Shown: positions 52,306 through 62,396, counted from the stretch's first letter. The stretch is 62,713 nt of DNA from an uncultured Bacteroidales bacterium (GCA_947570265.1 CANOUR010000005.1:1-62713); one strand, 5' to 3'. The notes: a model not told the origin generated them from the sequence alone. Translations and numbers: made by a program.

Positions 52306-52336
52306 TTGGCGGATAGGAAGATTATCCCTAATTTTG
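52306..52336 (+). promoter_or_regulatory. Promoter of the DUF177-rpmF-fabH unit
   Basis: TTG (52306-52308), a 20-nt spacer, then TAATTTTG (52329-52336): a full -33/-7 pair. The TTG codon at 52306 that would extend DUF177 is in fact the -33 element. Predicted start near 52342. Confidence 0.7.
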
Positions 52337-52362
52337 CGAAGTTTTTTCAATCTGCACCAGCT

Positions 52363-52944
52363 GTGGGAAAGTTCACTGAATTCAAACTCGGCCTCAAAAG
52401 CCTGCCCGTGGGGACTCATCATTATGAGTTTCACCTCGGCAAAGAGTTTTTTGTCAACATGGAGAGTGGCGACGTTCATGACGCCGACCTCGCCGTGAGC
52501 CTCGATGTAGTGCACAAGAACGAGGCCTATGACATGACATTCCACATCGCCGGCAGTGTCACTCTCATATGCGACCGTTGTCTTGACAGCCTTGTCATGC
52601 CTATGGACACCACTTATCATGTGACGGTGGAATATGGAGATGACTATAACGACGAGAGTGACGACGTGCTCATCATACCCCAAGGCGACAACTACCTCAA
52701 TGTCGCCTATATGATCTACGACACGGTGGCGCTTGCCATTCCGATCAAGCACGTGCATCCGGCCGGACAATGCAACCGGGCCATGAGCGCTGTGCTGAAG
52801 AAGCATCGCGCCTCCATAGCCTCTGATCCCGAAGATGCTGAGCTTGAGGAAAGCCTCATGGATGGGATCGATCAGGATGGCTGCGATTGTGAGACGGAGG
52901 CATCGACCGATCCCCGGTGGGACGAACTCAAGAAAATCAAATGA
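52363..52944 (+). CDS. DUF177/YceD family protein
   Basis: 193 residues from the GTG at 52363 (GKFTEFKLGLKSLPVG), the position where Bacteroidales DUF177 proteins start; the upstream TTG is part of the promoter. CDRCLDSLVMP is the DUF177 cysteine pair, and a second Cys-containing region lies near the acidic C-terminus. YceD is encoded before rpmF in most bacteria and helps 23S rRNA processing in some. Here rpmF follows after 32 nt, the standard arrangement. Confidence 0.88.
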   Translation: MGKFTEFKLGLKSLPVGTHHYEFHLGKEFFVNMESGDVHDADLAVSLDVVHKNEAYDMTFHIAGSVTLICDRCLDSLVMPMDTTYHVTVEYGDDYNDESDDVLIIPQGDNYLNVAYMIYDTVALAIPIKHVHPAGQCNRAMSAVLKKHRASIASDPEDAELEESLMDGIDQDGCDCETEASTDPRWDELKKIK

Positions 52945-52976
52945 CCGATAATAAATTAAAATCATTATAAAACAAA

Positions 52977-53162
52977 ATGGCACATCCTAAACGTAAACAG
53001 TCCAAGACCCGTACAGCAAAACGTCGTACTCATGACAAGGCAGTGACCCCTACAATCGCTATCTGCCCCAACTGTGGAGCATGGCATGTGTATCACTGCG
53101 TATGCAACGAATGCGGCTACTATCGCGGCCACATCGTGATAGAGAAAAGCGCAGCTGTCTGA
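52977..53162 (+). CDS. rpmF: 50S ribosomal protein L32
   Basis: 61 residues. AHPKRKQSKTRTAKRR is the L32 N-terminus and ICPNCGAWHVYHCVCNECGYYRG carries four cysteines in two CxxC pairs, a zinc-ribbon form. It is placed in the classic DUF177-rpmF-fabH order. Confidence 0.96.
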   Translation: MAHPKRKQSKTRTAKRRTHDKAVTPTIAICPNCGAWHVYHCVCNECGYYRGHIVIEKSAAV

Positions 53163-53324
53163 TCTCCTGCCGCTCGGCCGGATATCGGCGTGACGTTTTC
53201 TCCTTGATGCTTTTCCCCGCTGTCATTGTGGCAGGGGAACGGCTCAGGGAGATATTGTCGCTACTCAACTGTCTCTCCACTCCAATTTTATCGAATCACA
53301 AGAAAGAGAACGCATTTTACCATT

Positions 53325-54308
53325 ATGGTGTACGCTAAGATTTCGGGTCTGTCGGCATATGTGCCCGACGATATTCTTGACAACGACATGCTGTCGAAAA
53401 TGGTAGATACCACCGACGAGTGGATCACTACCCGAGTGGGCATCAAGGAGCGCCGCATACTCAAAAAGGATGGCGCAGGATCGTCATATCTCGGCATTCA
53501 GGCCGTCAACAGGCTGCTTGAGCAGACCGGAACACGTCCCGAGGAAGTCGAGCTGCTCATATGCGCCACGTCCAATCCCGATTACCGTTTCCCCTCCACA
53601 GGGTCGGTGATTGCCGGAGAATGCGGCCTTAAGAACGCATATGCCTATGATATTCAGGCGGCATGTGCGGGATTCCTCGTCGCGCTTCAGGATGCGGCAT
53701 GCTACATCCGTTCGGGAGTGCGCAAGAAGGTGATTGTCGTGGCTGCAGAGAAAATGTCGTCGATGACAAATTATACGGATCGCGCTACATGTCCGTTGTT
53801 TGGCGATGCCGCCGGTGCGATGATGCTGGAGCCGACCGACACTCCCGAAGGTGTGATGGACAGTGTGTTCCATGTCGACCATGAGGGACTGGAGCATCTG
53901 TGGATGCCGGCAGGCGGATCGGTGATGCCTGCGTCGGCCGATACGGTGGCGCAAGGTCTGCACTACATCATTCAGGACGGACGCAATGTCTATAAGCACG
54001 CGGTGACCGACATGCTCACCTCGTCGCTCGATGTCATGGAGCGCAACGGTCTTACGAACGAGACGCTCGATTATCTCGTGCCTCATCAGGCCAATCTCCG
54101 TATAATCGAGGCCGTCAGCTCGCGCGTGGGTTTGCCTGAGGAGAAGGTGCTGGTCAACATCCAGCATTATGGTAATACTTCTGCTGCATCGATACCGCTG
54201 TGTCTCAATGAAAATAAAGATCGCATCAAGCGTGGCGACAATGTGGTTCTCACCGCATTCGGCGCCGGCTATACATGGGGTGCGGTCTATGTGAAGTGGA
54301 GTCTCTGA
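53325..54308 (+). CDS. fabH: 3-oxoacyl-ACP synthase III (KAS III, FabH)
   Basis: 327 residues from the ATG at 53325; an upstream GTG/ATG frame to 53226 adds a segment without family similarity. The catalytic triad is Cys114 (QAACAGFL), His254 (LVPHQANLRI) and Asn284 (HYGNTSA). It condenses acetyl-CoA with malonyl-ACP to start fatty-acid synthesis. It lies 162 nt after rpmF, and a terminator follows. Confidence 0.96.
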   Translation: MVYAKISGLSAYVPDDILDNDMLSKMVDTTDEWITTRVGIKERRILKKDGAGSSYLGIQAVNRLLEQTGTRPEEVELLICATSNPDYRFPSTGSVIAGECGLKNAYAYDIQAACAGFLVALQDAACYIRSGVRKKVIVVAAEKMSSMTNYTDRATCPLFGDAAGAMMLEPTDTPEGVMDSVFHVDHEGLEHLWMPAGGSVMPASADTVAQGLHYIIQDGRNVYKHAVTDMLTSSLDVMERNGLTNETLDYLVPHQANLRIIEAVSSRVGLPEEKVLVNIQHYGNTSAASIPLCLNENKDRIKRGDNVVLTAFGAGYTWGAVYVKWSL

Positions 54309-54332
54309 CCCTCGCATCAAAAAAATTATGAG

Positions 54333-54362
54333 AAATAGCATCTTTTAAGGTGCTATTTTTGT
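54333..54362 (+). terminator. Terminator after fabH
   Basis: AAATAGCA (54333-54340) pairs with TGCTATTT (54351-54358), and the stem can extend inward by four pairs including a G-U. It is followed by TTTGTTTT. Confidence 0.7.
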
Positions 54363-54394
54363 TTTAATGGAGTATACCAAAAAGTAACAGAATC

Positions 54395-55285
54395 ATGTCA
54401 ACAGACCATAAAGCCGGTTTTGTCAATATCGTTGGCAATCCAAATGTAGGAAAATCCACTCTGATGAACGATCTCGTGGGCGAGCGACTCAGTATTATCA
54501 CATCGAAGGCGCAAACCACGCGCCACCGCATAATGGGCATAGTCAATACGCCCGATTATCAGATCGTGTTTTCCGATACTCCGGGTGTGCTGAAGCCAAA
54601 GTACAAACTTCAGGAGTCGATGCTTGAGTTCAGCCGCTCGGCGCTCACAGATGCTGATGAGATATTATATGTGACAGATGTGGTGGAAGATCCCACAAAG
54701 AATGCCGATTTTCTTGAGAAAGTGGCTCAGGAAAAAGTGCCGGTGCTGTTGGTGATCAACAAGATCGATTTGCTGAAAGATCAGTCGGAGCTGGAGAGTA
54801 TAGTGGCGCGATGGAAGGAATTGCTGCCGAATGCGGAGATTTTCCCCACATCGGCCAAGGAGCATTTCAACGTCAGCAACCTGATGACCCGCATTGTCGA
54901 GCTGCTGCCATCGAGTGCACCATATTTCGGCAAAGATGCTCTAACCGACAAGCCTGCCCGCTTTTTTGTCACCGAGATCATACGTGAGAAAATTCTCACG
55001 AACTACGATAAGGAGATCCCTTATTCGGCTGAAGTGATTGTGGAGAAGTTTGACGAGAAAGAGGGAGCGATCCATATCATGGCTGTCATCTATGTGGAGC
55101 GCGATTCACAGAAAGGAATACTCATCGGAAAGGGTGGCGCGCGTCTTAAGAAAGTGGGTATGGAAGCACGTAAGGATATCGAGACCTTCTTTGGCAAAAA
55201 AGTGTTCCTCGAACTGTTTGTGAAGGTCGAGGCCAACTGGCGCAACCGCGAGAACAAGCTCAAGGCATTCGGATATATCGAATGA
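54395..55285 (+). CDS. era: GTPase Era
   Basis: 296 residues. G1 is GNPNVGKST (14-22), G3 DTPG, G4 NKID, and the C-terminal KH domain has ILIGKGGARLKKVG. Era assists 30S subunit maturation by binding 16S rRNA near its 3' end. der follows after a 34-nt gap with its own -7 element. Confidence 0.96.
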   Translation: MSTDHKAGFVNIVGNPNVGKSTLMNDLVGERLSIITSKAQTTRHRIMGIVNTPDYQIVFSDTPGVLKPKYKLQESMLEFSRSALTDADEILYVTDVVEDPTKNADFLEKVAQEKVPVLLVINKIDLLKDQSELESIVARWKELLPNAEIFPTSAKEHFNVSNLMTRIVELLPSSAPYFGKDALTDKPARFFVTEIIREKILTNYDKEIPYSAEVIVEKFDEKEGAIHIMAVIYVERDSQKGILIGKGGARLKKVGMEARKDIETFFGKKVFLELFVKVEANWRNRENKLKAFGYIE

Positions 55286-55291
55286 TTTCGT

Positions 55292-55299
55292 TATCTTTG
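55292..55299 (+). promoter_or_regulatory. -7 element of der
   Basis: TATCTTTG followed by CG, full match to the -7 consensus, 20 nt before the ATG at 55320; leader of about 15 nt. No TTG at the usual distance. Confidence 0.5.
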
Positions 55300-55319
55300 C
55301 GTAAATTTAAGAACATCAT

Positions 55320-56636
55320 ATGGGACAGTTAGTAGCCATTGTCGGCCGCCCCAACGTAGGCAAGTCGACGCTATTCAACCGCCTGACGCAGTCGCGCACA
55401 GCTATTGTCGACGACACCGCGGGCACAACCCGCGACCGCCAGTACGGCAAGGTTGACTGGAGCGGCAAGGAGTTTTCAATCATCGATACCGGAGGTTGGG
55501 TCGTCAACAGCGAGGATATTTTCGAGGGCGAGATCAATAAGCAGGTAGAGGCCGCCATCGAGCAGGCCGACGAGATATTGTTTGTCGTCGATGCGATGAA
55601 CGGTGTGACCGATCTCGACGATCATGTGGCTGAAATTCTCAGGAAGTCGACCAAGCCTGTCACTCTTGTGGCCAATAAAGTCGATTCCAATGACTGGATG
55701 TACAATATAGCCGATTTCTACAGTCTTGGCCTCGGAGACCCGTGGCCGGTCAGCGCCGTGAGCGGTTTCGGCACCGGAGATCTGCTTGATCAGGTGGTGA
55801 AGCAGCTGCCTGAAAAGGATGAAGATGGCGCGCCGGAGGATAATCTCCCCAAGTTTGCAATCGTCGGTCGCCCCAATGCCGGCAAATCGTCGCTGATAAA
55901 TGCGTTTATCGGTGAGGATCGTCACATTGTGACAAATATAGCCGGCACTACGCGCGACTCGATCTATACGCGCTATAATAAATTCGGCTTTGACTTCTAT
56001 CTTGTCGATACGGCCGGAATCCGCAAGAAAAACAAGGTCAACGAGGACATCGAGTATTATTCGGTGATACGTTCGGTGCGAGCTATCGAGGCAAGCGATG
56101 TGTGCATACTTATGATCGATGCCACGCGTGGCATCGAGGCTCAGGATCAGGCCATATTCTCGCTCATACAGCGCAACAAGAAAGGTCTTGTGGTGTGTGT
56201 GAACAAGTGGGATATTGTCGAGGATAAGTCGAAGGAGGCCATACGTCATTTCGAGGACGCTATACGTCAGCGACTTGCGCCTTTCACTGATTTTCCGATA
56301 ATATTCACTTCGGCACTGACCAAGCAGAGGATATACAAAGTGCTTGAAACGGCTGTCGATGTGTATAAAAACCGTTGCCGCACTGTTTCGACATCGGAGC
56401 TAAACCGTGTGATGCTCGAGGCCATTGCCGCATATCCGCCTCCCGCCAACAAGGGAAAGTATATAAAGATAAAGTATGTGACCATGCTTAAGGGTGCGCC
56501 TGTGCCCACGTTCATATTTTTCTGCAATCTGCCCCAGTGGGTGAAAGAGCCGTACCGCCGTTATCTTGAGAATAAGATACGCGAGAACTGGGACTACTCA
56601 GGCACTCCGATACAGGTGTTCATGCGAGAGAAATAA
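55320..56636 (+). CDS. der: GTPase Der (EngA)
   Basis: 438 residues with two tandem G domains: GRPNVGKST (9-17) and a second GRPNAGKSS near residue 183, each followed by DTxG and NKxD motifs, and a C-terminal KH-like domain ending PIQVFMREK. Der is required for 50S subunit assembly. It ends at a terminator 20 nt downstream. Confidence 0.97.
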   Translation: MGQLVAIVGRPNVGKSTLFNRLTQSRTAIVDDTAGTTRDRQYGKVDWSGKEFSIIDTGGWVVNSEDIFEGEINKQVEAAIEQADEILFVVDAMNGVTDLDDHVAEILRKSTKPVTLVANKVDSNDWMYNIADFYSLGLGDPWPVSAVSGFGTGDLLDQVVKQLPEKDEDGAPEDNLPKFAIVGRPNAGKSSLINAFIGEDRHIVTNIAGTTRDSIYTRYNKFGFDFYLVDTAGIRKKNKVNEDIEYYSVIRSVRAIEASDVCILMIDATRGIEAQDQAIFSLIQRNKKGLVVCVNKWDIVEDKSKEAIRHFEDAIRQRLAPFTDFPIIFTSALTKQRIYKVLETAVDVYKNRCRTVSTSELNRVMLEAIAAYPPPANKGKYIKIKYVTMLKGAPVPTFIFFCNLPQWVKEPYRRYLENKIRENWDYSGTPIQVFMREK

Positions 56637-56655
56637 ATATTACAGACCACTGAAT

Positions 56656-56690
56656 ATGCCGTCTCCGATATATGGGGACGGCATTAATAT
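56656..56690 (+). terminator. Terminator after der
   Basis: ATGCCGTCTCC (56656-56666) pairs with GGGGACGGCAT (56674-56684), 11 bp with one G-U pair and a 7-nt loop; the following TAATATTTC is only moderately T-rich. Confidence 0.65.
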
Positions 56691-56696
56691 TTCATT

Positions 56697-57587
56697 ATGT
56701 CGATACATCGTTTGGTGGCGATAGCGTTTATTGCATTAGCCTCAGTGTTTTCAGCCGATGCCCAGCTGCTGTGGCGTGTGGACGGCAATGGATTGGAACG
56801 CCCGTCGTATCTGTTCGGGACGCATCATGTCGCCCCGGTCAATGTTCTTGACAGTATACAGGGGCTGGCTGACGCTGTAGCTTCGGTCGATGCGGCATAT
56901 GGAGAGCTTGACATGCTTCACGGGGCGTCGGAGCGCACCCGGCAACTTATGCCGATGATGGCTGTGGCTCCGGCTGACAGTGTGTTGAACCGGGTGTTGC
57001 CTGAGGGTTATATGAAAAAACTGGGCGAGGAGCTGTCGCGTCTTGCCGGATATGTCGTAGATCCGACGCAGCTCGACCTTATGAAACCGGCCTTGGCGAA
57101 CATGCAGCTTGCCATATTGCAGTCGATAGCGGCGTTCCCCGACTATGATCCGTCGGTGCAGCTCGATGTGGAGTTGCTCAAGCGCGCTGCCGCTGCCGGA
57201 GCATCGACACATGGTCTTGAGACGCCGGAGTTCCAGATCAGCCTGCTGTTCGATACTCCGATTTCGGTACAGGCCGAAGAGCTTGCGAAGGCTATAGACA
57301 ATGCCGGCGAGGCTGTGGCGAAGGCGCGTGAATTGGCCGGGTACTATCGTAGGGGAGATCTCGATGCGATGGATGCCGTGATCTCGGATAGTGATTTCGG
57401 GATGACTCCCGCCGAGGCCGAGCGGATGCTGTATTCACGCAACGACGCTTGGGTGAAGACGCTTACAGGCGTGTTCCCCAAGTCGTCGGTTCTTGTCGTT
57501 GTCGGTGCCGGACATCTTGCCGGAGAACGTGGACTGATATGCCGGTTGCGTTCGATGGGTTACACCGTCACCGCTGTCACTGAGTGA
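56697..57587 (+). CDS. TraB/GumN family exported protein
   Basis: 296 residues. A signal peptide (MSIHRLVAIAFIALASVFSADA) precedes QLLWRVDGNGLERPSYLFGTHH; GTHH (41-44) and the late VVVGAGHLAGERGL are the two conserved motifs of TraB/GumN. Related proteins include the metal-dependent peptidase TIKI and the pheromone-shutdown TraB. The His of GTHH and the GxxH are present, so metal binding is possible. It is convergent with the UlaG-like gene, 1 nt apart. Confidence 0.85.
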   Translation: MSIHRLVAIAFIALASVFSADAQLLWRVDGNGLERPSYLFGTHHVAPVNVLDSIQGLADAVASVDAAYGELDMLHGASERTRQLMPMMAVAPADSVLNRVLPEGYMKKLGEELSRLAGYVVDPTQLDLMKPALANMQLAILQSIAAFPDYDPSVQLDVELLKRAAAAGASTHGLETPEFQISLLFDTPISVQAEELAKAIDNAGEAVAKARELAGYYRRGDLDAMDAVISDSDFGMTPAEAERMLYSRNDAWVKTLTGVFPKSSVLVVVGAGHLAGERGLICRLRSMGYTVTAVTE

Positions 57588-57588
57588 A

Positions 57589-58317
57589 TCATTCGATCAG
57601 TGCGCTGTTGCCCGGATGATCGAGGCAGTGGCATCTGGTGGTGTCGGGAGTGGCGATGTAGCTGCTGAAGTCGCATGCCATGTTGGGGTGTTTCCAGAAG
57701 TGCATCGGGAAGAAGTTGTCCACCGACACTTCTTCGGTGAATATCCGCGCTCCGCGACCGAAGTCGGTGCCAAGGCGGGTGTCAACCGGGAACATCACAA
57801 TTTTCATGTGCGGGATCTCGCGGGCGATGCGTGCTGTGATCGTGCGGAATGCATTGTCGGCTTTCATCACCTCGTGCTGTGTCGATTCATCCTGCCAGTG
57901 CCAGTCGTTGAGGTCTCCGGCATGAAATATCACATTGCCTTCGGGGTCGGTAACGGCGTAGCTCACACCGGCATCTGTCGATCCGAAAGCTCTGACACTT
58001 AGTCCGCGCGGAAGTTCTATGGATGGGTCGCCGGCTTTCAGCCATGCTACAGACAGCCCTTTGTCGGGCACGAGTTTTGAGAATATGTCGTCAGACAGCA
58101 CGAAAGTGCGGCGATGGTTCTGCGCGAGGTTGAAGATGTCGTCGTTGAAATGATCGGGGTGGTGGTGTGATACAAGAAACACCACATCGCAATCGGGTTG
58201 TGCCGCAAGTTCTTTTTCTAATGCGTGAGCCGGGTCACGGTAGTAGTCAAACACGAGAACCACACCGGGGGTAGCCACCAAGAATCCGCTGTGGTCGAGA
58301 TAGGTTACTTTGTTCAT
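57589..58317 (-). CDS. Metallo-beta-lactamase-fold hydrolase, UlaG-like
   Basis: 242 residues. The metal site is SHHHPDHFND and IFHAGDLNDW; the fold is that of the UlaG/AttM-like MBL group with a short loop to a later Asp-containing segment, and PMHFW gives a further His. The substrate is not known. It begins 8 nt after the PhnP-like gene and ends the POP-led unit. Confidence 0.8.
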   Translation of the reverse strand: MNKVTYLDHSGFLVATPGVVLVFDYYRDPAHALEKELAAQPDCDVVFLVSHHHPDHFNDDIFNLAQNHRRTFVLSDDIFSKLVPDKGLSVAWLKAGDPSIELPRGLSVRAFGSTDAGVSYAVTDPEGNVIFHAGDLNDWHWQDESTQHEVMKADNAFRTITARIAREIPHMKIVMFPVDTRLGTDFGRGARIFTEEVSVDNFFPMHFWKHPNMACDFSSYIATPDTTRCHCLDHPGNSALIE

Positions 58318-58325
58318 TGTAGTGT

Positions 58326-59108
58326 CTAATCAGGAATTTCGATTACGAGTCCGTCATAGGCGAGGTTCACTCCCTGAGGCAGTGAGATGTCGGTTTGAGA
58401 GTGGAGGCCGATGTCGTGCGACATGTGGATGAGCCACGCCCTGCGGGGATTTACATCCCTTATAACGGTCAGGGCTTGCTCAAGGTTCATGTGTGAGCGG
58501 TGAGGCTTCATGCGCAGGGCGTTGATCACGAGGGTGTCGATGCCATGCAGCGCTGTGAGGCTTTCGTCGGGCAGCGTCGAGCAGTCTGTGATGTAGCCGA
58601 GTGATCCGATGTGGAATCCGCAGATGGTTGCTTCGCCATGTCTGACGGCTATAGGCATGACTTTTGTCCCTGCGGCTGTGAATTGCTTTCCGGGGATTAT
58701 CTCATGGAGATCGAATGTGGGGACTCCGGGGTAGAGGTTGTCGCCGAAGCAGTAGGGAAGCCGACGGTGTATGTCGTCGATGACATCGCGTGATCCGTAT
58801 ACGGGCATGTCGCCATCCGCAGATGTGCGGTGGTGACAATAGGGACGCAGGTCGTCGATGCCTCCCACATGGTCGTAGTGATGGTGTGTGATGATGAGGG
58901 CGTCGATCTTTGGCGAATGTGCATCGAGAGCCTGCGTGCGGAAATCGGGCCCGCAATCGATGAGCAGGTTTTTGCCGTCAGGGGTGGTCAGCAGGGCGGA
59001 TGTGCGTGAGCGCCGGTCGCGCGGGTCGTCGCTCCGGCATACGGGGCAGTCACATAGCAGAGCCGGCACTCCGGTGGATGTGCCTGTGCCGAGAAATCTG
59101 AGTTTCAT
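58326..59108 (-). CDS. Metallo-beta-lactamase-fold protein, PhnP-like
   Basis: 260 residues. FLGTGTSTGVPALLCDCPVCRSDDPRD carries three cysteines as in PhnP, and ITHHHYDHVGGIDDLRP is the HxHxDH site. PhnP-type proteins are phosphodiesterases acting on cyclic phosphates such as ribosyl 1,2-cyclic phosphate. No other phn gene is nearby. It follows the lipoprotein gene by 9 nt. Confidence 0.85.
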   Translation of the reverse strand: MKLRFLGTGTSTGVPALLCDCPVCRSDDPRDRRSRTSALLTTPDGKNLLIDCGPDFRTQALDAHSPKIDALIITHHHYDHVGGIDDLRPYCHHRTSADGDMPVYGSRDVIDDIHRRLPYCFGDNLYPGVPTFDLHEIIPGKQFTAAGTKVMPIAVRHGEATICGFHIGSLGYITDCSTLPDESLTALHGIDTLVINALRMKPHRSHMNLEQALTVIRDVNPRRAWLIHMSHDIGLHSQTDISLPQGVNLAYDGLVIEIPD

Positions 59109-59117
59109 GATCAGGTG

Positions 59118-60035
59118 TCAGAGTCTGTGTTCGATCAGGATGTCGTCTTCGAATAGCAGCCATACGCCGTTTTCGTAAGTCCATCGTTCGCGCATGATGC
59201 TATAGTTGGTCATGCGTGTGATTTCTTTTGGCGAGCCGAGTGAGAGCCGGCACTCCCGGCGTGTCATTCCGTCGGTGATCTGCCCGAGGGTGATCATCTG
59301 CCAGCGATCGTCGGTGATGTCGGGATAGCGCTTGTGGGGGTCGGAGATGGCGAACAGGTTGGCGAAAGTGCGCGGTGAGCGTGCTGAGGGGGAGGGGGTG
59401 ATGAACAGGGATCCTCTGCTGCCGTGTGAGATGTCGGTGAAATCGATGCGCAGGGGTGCGACTGATGTACCAGGCATTACGGAGTCGATCTTTACGGCGA
59501 TGTATTTACGTCCGCGGTTGTCGAGGTTGTCGAGATGGTCGCGCCAGAGAGATGTCAGCACATAGAATGTGCGTCCGCCGAGCACTTCGTTTGCTTGCTT
59601 TACCATGCTTGTCTCGATTGCGAATGGTATGTCGAGGTGGGGGCGTGAGCATATGGTGGAGCTGTCGATGCCGAGGGTGTATGTCAGCTCACGATCATTG
59701 CCGTCGGCGATGAATGTCAGTTCGGTTGTGCTTCCTCCGGTTGGGGAAGGCACATTGCGCATGCCTGTGTATGATATTTCGTGGCCTGCGAGGCTGTCGG
59801 CCGGAGCTGTCGCTCCAAGCAGCAGTTTGAACCGTTCGTCGGTGATGTGAAAGCGTTTGCCCTTTTTCCAGAGCTTGGGTGGCTCGCCTTTGACGTTGGC
59901 GAGCAGGGTGTCCTCCGCAGTCACGGTGCGGGCCTGATCGGCCGGCACCGTGATGCGGGGAGTGCTCTCGACGCCTGTGAAACAGGCTGTGAGGGTCATT
60001 AGAGATGCTATGGCGGTGAGGAGGGTTGCTCTCAT
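59118..60035 (-). CDS. Lipoprotein with SmpA/BamE-like C-terminal region
   Basis: 305 residues. The lipobox LTAC puts the lipidated cysteine at 18. The N-terminal two thirds are beta-rich and unlike any family I know. The last 60 residues (ITLGQITDGMTRRECRLSLG, ERWTYENGVWLLFEDD) read like the SmpA/OmlA fold: GMT start, LG-P turn and a final strand with W. It overlaps the upstream prolyl oligopeptidase gene by 4 nt. It may be an envelope accessory protein. Confidence 0.65.
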   Translation of the reverse strand: MRATLLTAIASLMTLTACFTGVESTPRITVPADQARTVTAEDTLLANVKGEPPKLWKKGKRFHITDERFKLLLGATAPADSLAGHEISYTGMRNVPSPTGGSTTELTFIADGNDRELTYTLGIDSSTICSRPHLDIPFAIETSMVKQANEVLGGRTFYVLTSLWRDHLDNLDNRGRKYIAVKIDSVMPGTSVAPLRIDFTDISHGSRGSLFITPSPSARSPRTFANLFAISDPHKRYPDITDDRWQMITLGQITDGMTRRECRLSLGSPKEITRMTNYSIMRERWTYENGVWLLFEDDILIEHRL

Positions 60036-62185
60036 TCACCGGGCACGATGTCCATGTTGTAGAAGATGAACGAATAGATGTCGGCCCATTCGTCGAGTGA
60101 TTTCGACACAGGTTTGCCTGCGCCGTGACCGGCGTTGCTGTCGATGCGGATCAGTTTGGGTGCGTTGCCGGTGTCGGCTTCCTGCAGGGTGGCGGCGTAC
60201 TTGAATGAGTGTGCGGGTACGACACGGTCGTCGTGGTCGGCGGTGGTGACGAGAATGGCCGGGTAGCTCAAGCCTCCGCCACGTATGTTGTGGAGCGGAG
60301 AGTATCCGAGCAGGTATTTGGCCATGGCAGGCCCGTCGTCGCTTCGGCCATAGTCGGGAGCCCAGTTCCATCCGATGGTGAACAGATGATATCGCATCAT
60401 GTCCATGACACCCACGCGGGGTATCGCCACCTTGAAGAGGTCGGGGCGCATGTTCACTACGGCGCCTACGAGCAATCCACCGTTGGAAGCGCCTTCGGCC
60501 ACGATGAGGTCGTTGGTGGTCCATTTTTGGTCAATCATGTACTCGGCTGCGGCAATGAAGTCGTTGAACACGTTGACCTTCTCCATCTTAGTGCCTGCAC
60601 GGTGCCATTCCTCGCCGTATTCCGATCCGCCGCGCAGGTTGACGTGGGCGTATATGCCGCCGTTTTCAAGCCACAGAAGGCGAGCCGGATTGTAGTTGGG
60701 TGTCAGTGAGCTGTTGAAGCCTCCGTAACCGTAGAGGTAGACCGGATTGCGCGAGTCGCGTTTGAGCCCTTTCTTGTATGTGAGGAACATGGGTACGCGT
60801 GTGCCGTCGGATGAGGTGAAGAAAACCTGTTCGGTCACGTAGTCGGAGAAGTCGACACCTTTGACCTGCGGCATGGCCACAGTGGTGCGTTTTCCGGTGC
60901 TGAGATTGTAGCTGTAGACAGCAGTGGGGCATGTGAACGACGTGAAGCTGTAGAAGATGTCGTCGCCGCTCTTCTTGCCTGCGGACAGACCGATCGTGCC
61001 GTATCCGTCGGTTGCAATGTCGCCGAGTTTCGAGCCGTCTTTGGCCGACACGGCCACGACATGGTCGGATGCGTCCTGCTCGTATGTGAGCAGCAGACGG
61101 TCGTTGCCGGCAAATGTGGCGCCTTTCAGGACACCCTTGGCTTCGGGAACGAGTTCGCGCCATGCGCTTTTGACGGGGTTGTCGACGTCGGCCACCATAA
61201 TCCGTCCTTTCGGAGCGTTCTCATCGCTGATGATGTAGATTTTGCCATCGGCCACGTCGATGATGTGGTGGCTGTGACGTTGTGTCGGCTCAATCTCGAT
61301 CCAGCCGGCATCGGGGTTGTCGAGGCGTTTCATGATTATGGCCTCGCCATTGCCAGCGCCTGATTTGATGATGAACAACAGGGGCTGTCCTTCGGGGACA
61401 TATGCCGAATGGAAGTAGAGGGGATTGTGTTTGTCCTGATATACGACGGTGTCGGCCTCCTGATCGGTGCCGAGTTTGTGATACCATACACGGTGTCCCA
61501 TGTTGGCGCTTGAGAATTCCTTGCCTTCCTCGGGGCGCTCATATGCGCTGTAGAAGAATCCGTCGTCGCCGTTCCACACCGCGTCGGTAAACTTGGCCCA
61601 TTCGATGTGGTCTTTCATCAGCTTCTTTGACTTCGTGTCCATGACGAATATTTCCGTCCAGTCGCTGCCGTTGCGGGAGATGGTGTAGGATGTGTAGCGT
61701 CCGGATGGTGATTGCCCGATGCCGGTCAGGGCCACAGTGCCGTTGTCCGAGAGCTTGTTGGGGTCGAGAAATACTTCGCGCTTTCCGGTGGGTTTCTTAG
61801 AACGGTAGATGACGTTCTGATTCTGCAGGCCATCGTTGTCTGACACATAATACATGCCGTCGTTGCCTTTCCACGGCATGCCAAGGCGACGGAAGTTGTA
61901 GAGCTCGGACAGTCTGTCGCGGAGCTGTGTGCTATAGGGTATCGCGTCGATGTATCCGCGGGTGAGGGCGTTCTCGGCTTTGACCCACTCGAGAGTGGCT
62001 GCCGCTGTGTCGTTTTCGAGCGGACGGAATGGGTCGGCGAGCTTTATGCCGTAGTAGTTGTCGACTACCGTAGGGTCAGATGGAGCCTGCGGATATTTCA
62101 GTGACGTAGGTGCTGCCGGCACACGTGCCTCAGCGCCAGTTGCGGCTATGATTGTCATTGCTGCTGTCAGGACGATTTTTTTCAT
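60032..62185 (-). CDS. Prolyl oligopeptidase family serine peptidase (S9), exported
   Basis: 717 residues with a signal peptide (MKKIVLTAAMTIIAATGAEA). The beta-propeller part spans about 30-470; the hydrolase part has GASNGGLLVG with the catalytic serine near residue 565, DHDDRVVPAHS with Asp, and NAGHGAG with His. It cleaves short peptides after proline. Promoter at 62219-62226. It is the first gene of a four-gene minus unit with the lipoprotein and two MBL proteins. Confidence 0.95.
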   Translation of the reverse strand: MKKIVLTAAMTIIAATGAEARVPAAPTSLKYPQAPSDPTVVDNYYGIKLADPFRPLENDTAAATLEWVKAENALTRGYIDAIPYSTQLRDRLSELYNFRRLGMPWKGNDGMYYVSDNDGLQNQNVIYRSKKPTGKREVFLDPNKLSDNGTVALTGIGQSPSGRYTSYTISRNGSDWTEIFVMDTKSKKLMKDHIEWAKFTDAVWNGDDGFFYSAYERPEEGKEFSSANMGHRVWYHKLGTDQEADTVVYQDKHNPLYFHSAYVPEGQPLLFIIKSGAGNGEAIIMKRLDNPDAGWIEIEPTQRHSHHIIDVADGKIYIISDENAPKGRIMVADVDNPVKSAWRELVPEAKGVLKGATFAGNDRLLLTYEQDASDHVVAVSAKDGSKLGDIATDGYGTIGLSAGKKSGDDIFYSFTSFTCPTAVYSYNLSTGKRTTVAMPQVKGVDFSDYVTEQVFFTSSDGTRVPMFLTYKKGLKRDSRNPVYLYGYGGFNSSLTPNYNPARLLWLENGGIYAHVNLRGGSEYGEEWHRAGTKMEKVNVFNDFIAAAEYMIDQKWTTNDLIVAEGASNGGLLVGAVVNMRPDLFKVAIPRVGVMDMMRYHLFTIGWNWAPDYGRSDDGPAMAKYLLGYSPLHNIRGGGLSYPAILVTTADHDDRVVPAHSFKYAATLQEADTGNAPKLIRIDSNAGHGAGKPVSKSLDEWADIYSFIFYNMDIVPGE

Positions 62186-62218
62186 CGGGCTTATTGTCTC
62201 TGTTTATATATTTATGTG

Positions 62219-62226
62219 CAAATTTA
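62219..62226 (-). promoter_or_regulatory. -7 element of the prolyl oligopeptidase unit
   Basis: On the minus strand TAAATTTG followed by CAC, full match to the -7 consensus; leader of about 28 nt to the ATG at 62185. The nearest TTTG is 12 nt away, so the -33 element is not clear. Confidence 0.55.
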
Positions 62227-62396
62227 ATAAGTAACTATCAAAAATAGGCTATCGGGCTGTCACTTATTTAGGGAAATTGGGGTAAGGGTTTCTGCTGGCA
62301 GTTGTTAAATGGGTCTTATGATGCAGAGCGGCAGTGAGTTGTGAGGCGATTGGGGTGTGGTTAATAAATTTTAACGTGTTTTTGGTGGTGAAAATA

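Noticed and set aside
52306..52362. TTG start extending DUF177 upstream
   Set aside because: The TTG is the -33 promoter element and transcription would start after it; GTG at 52363 matches where the family begins.
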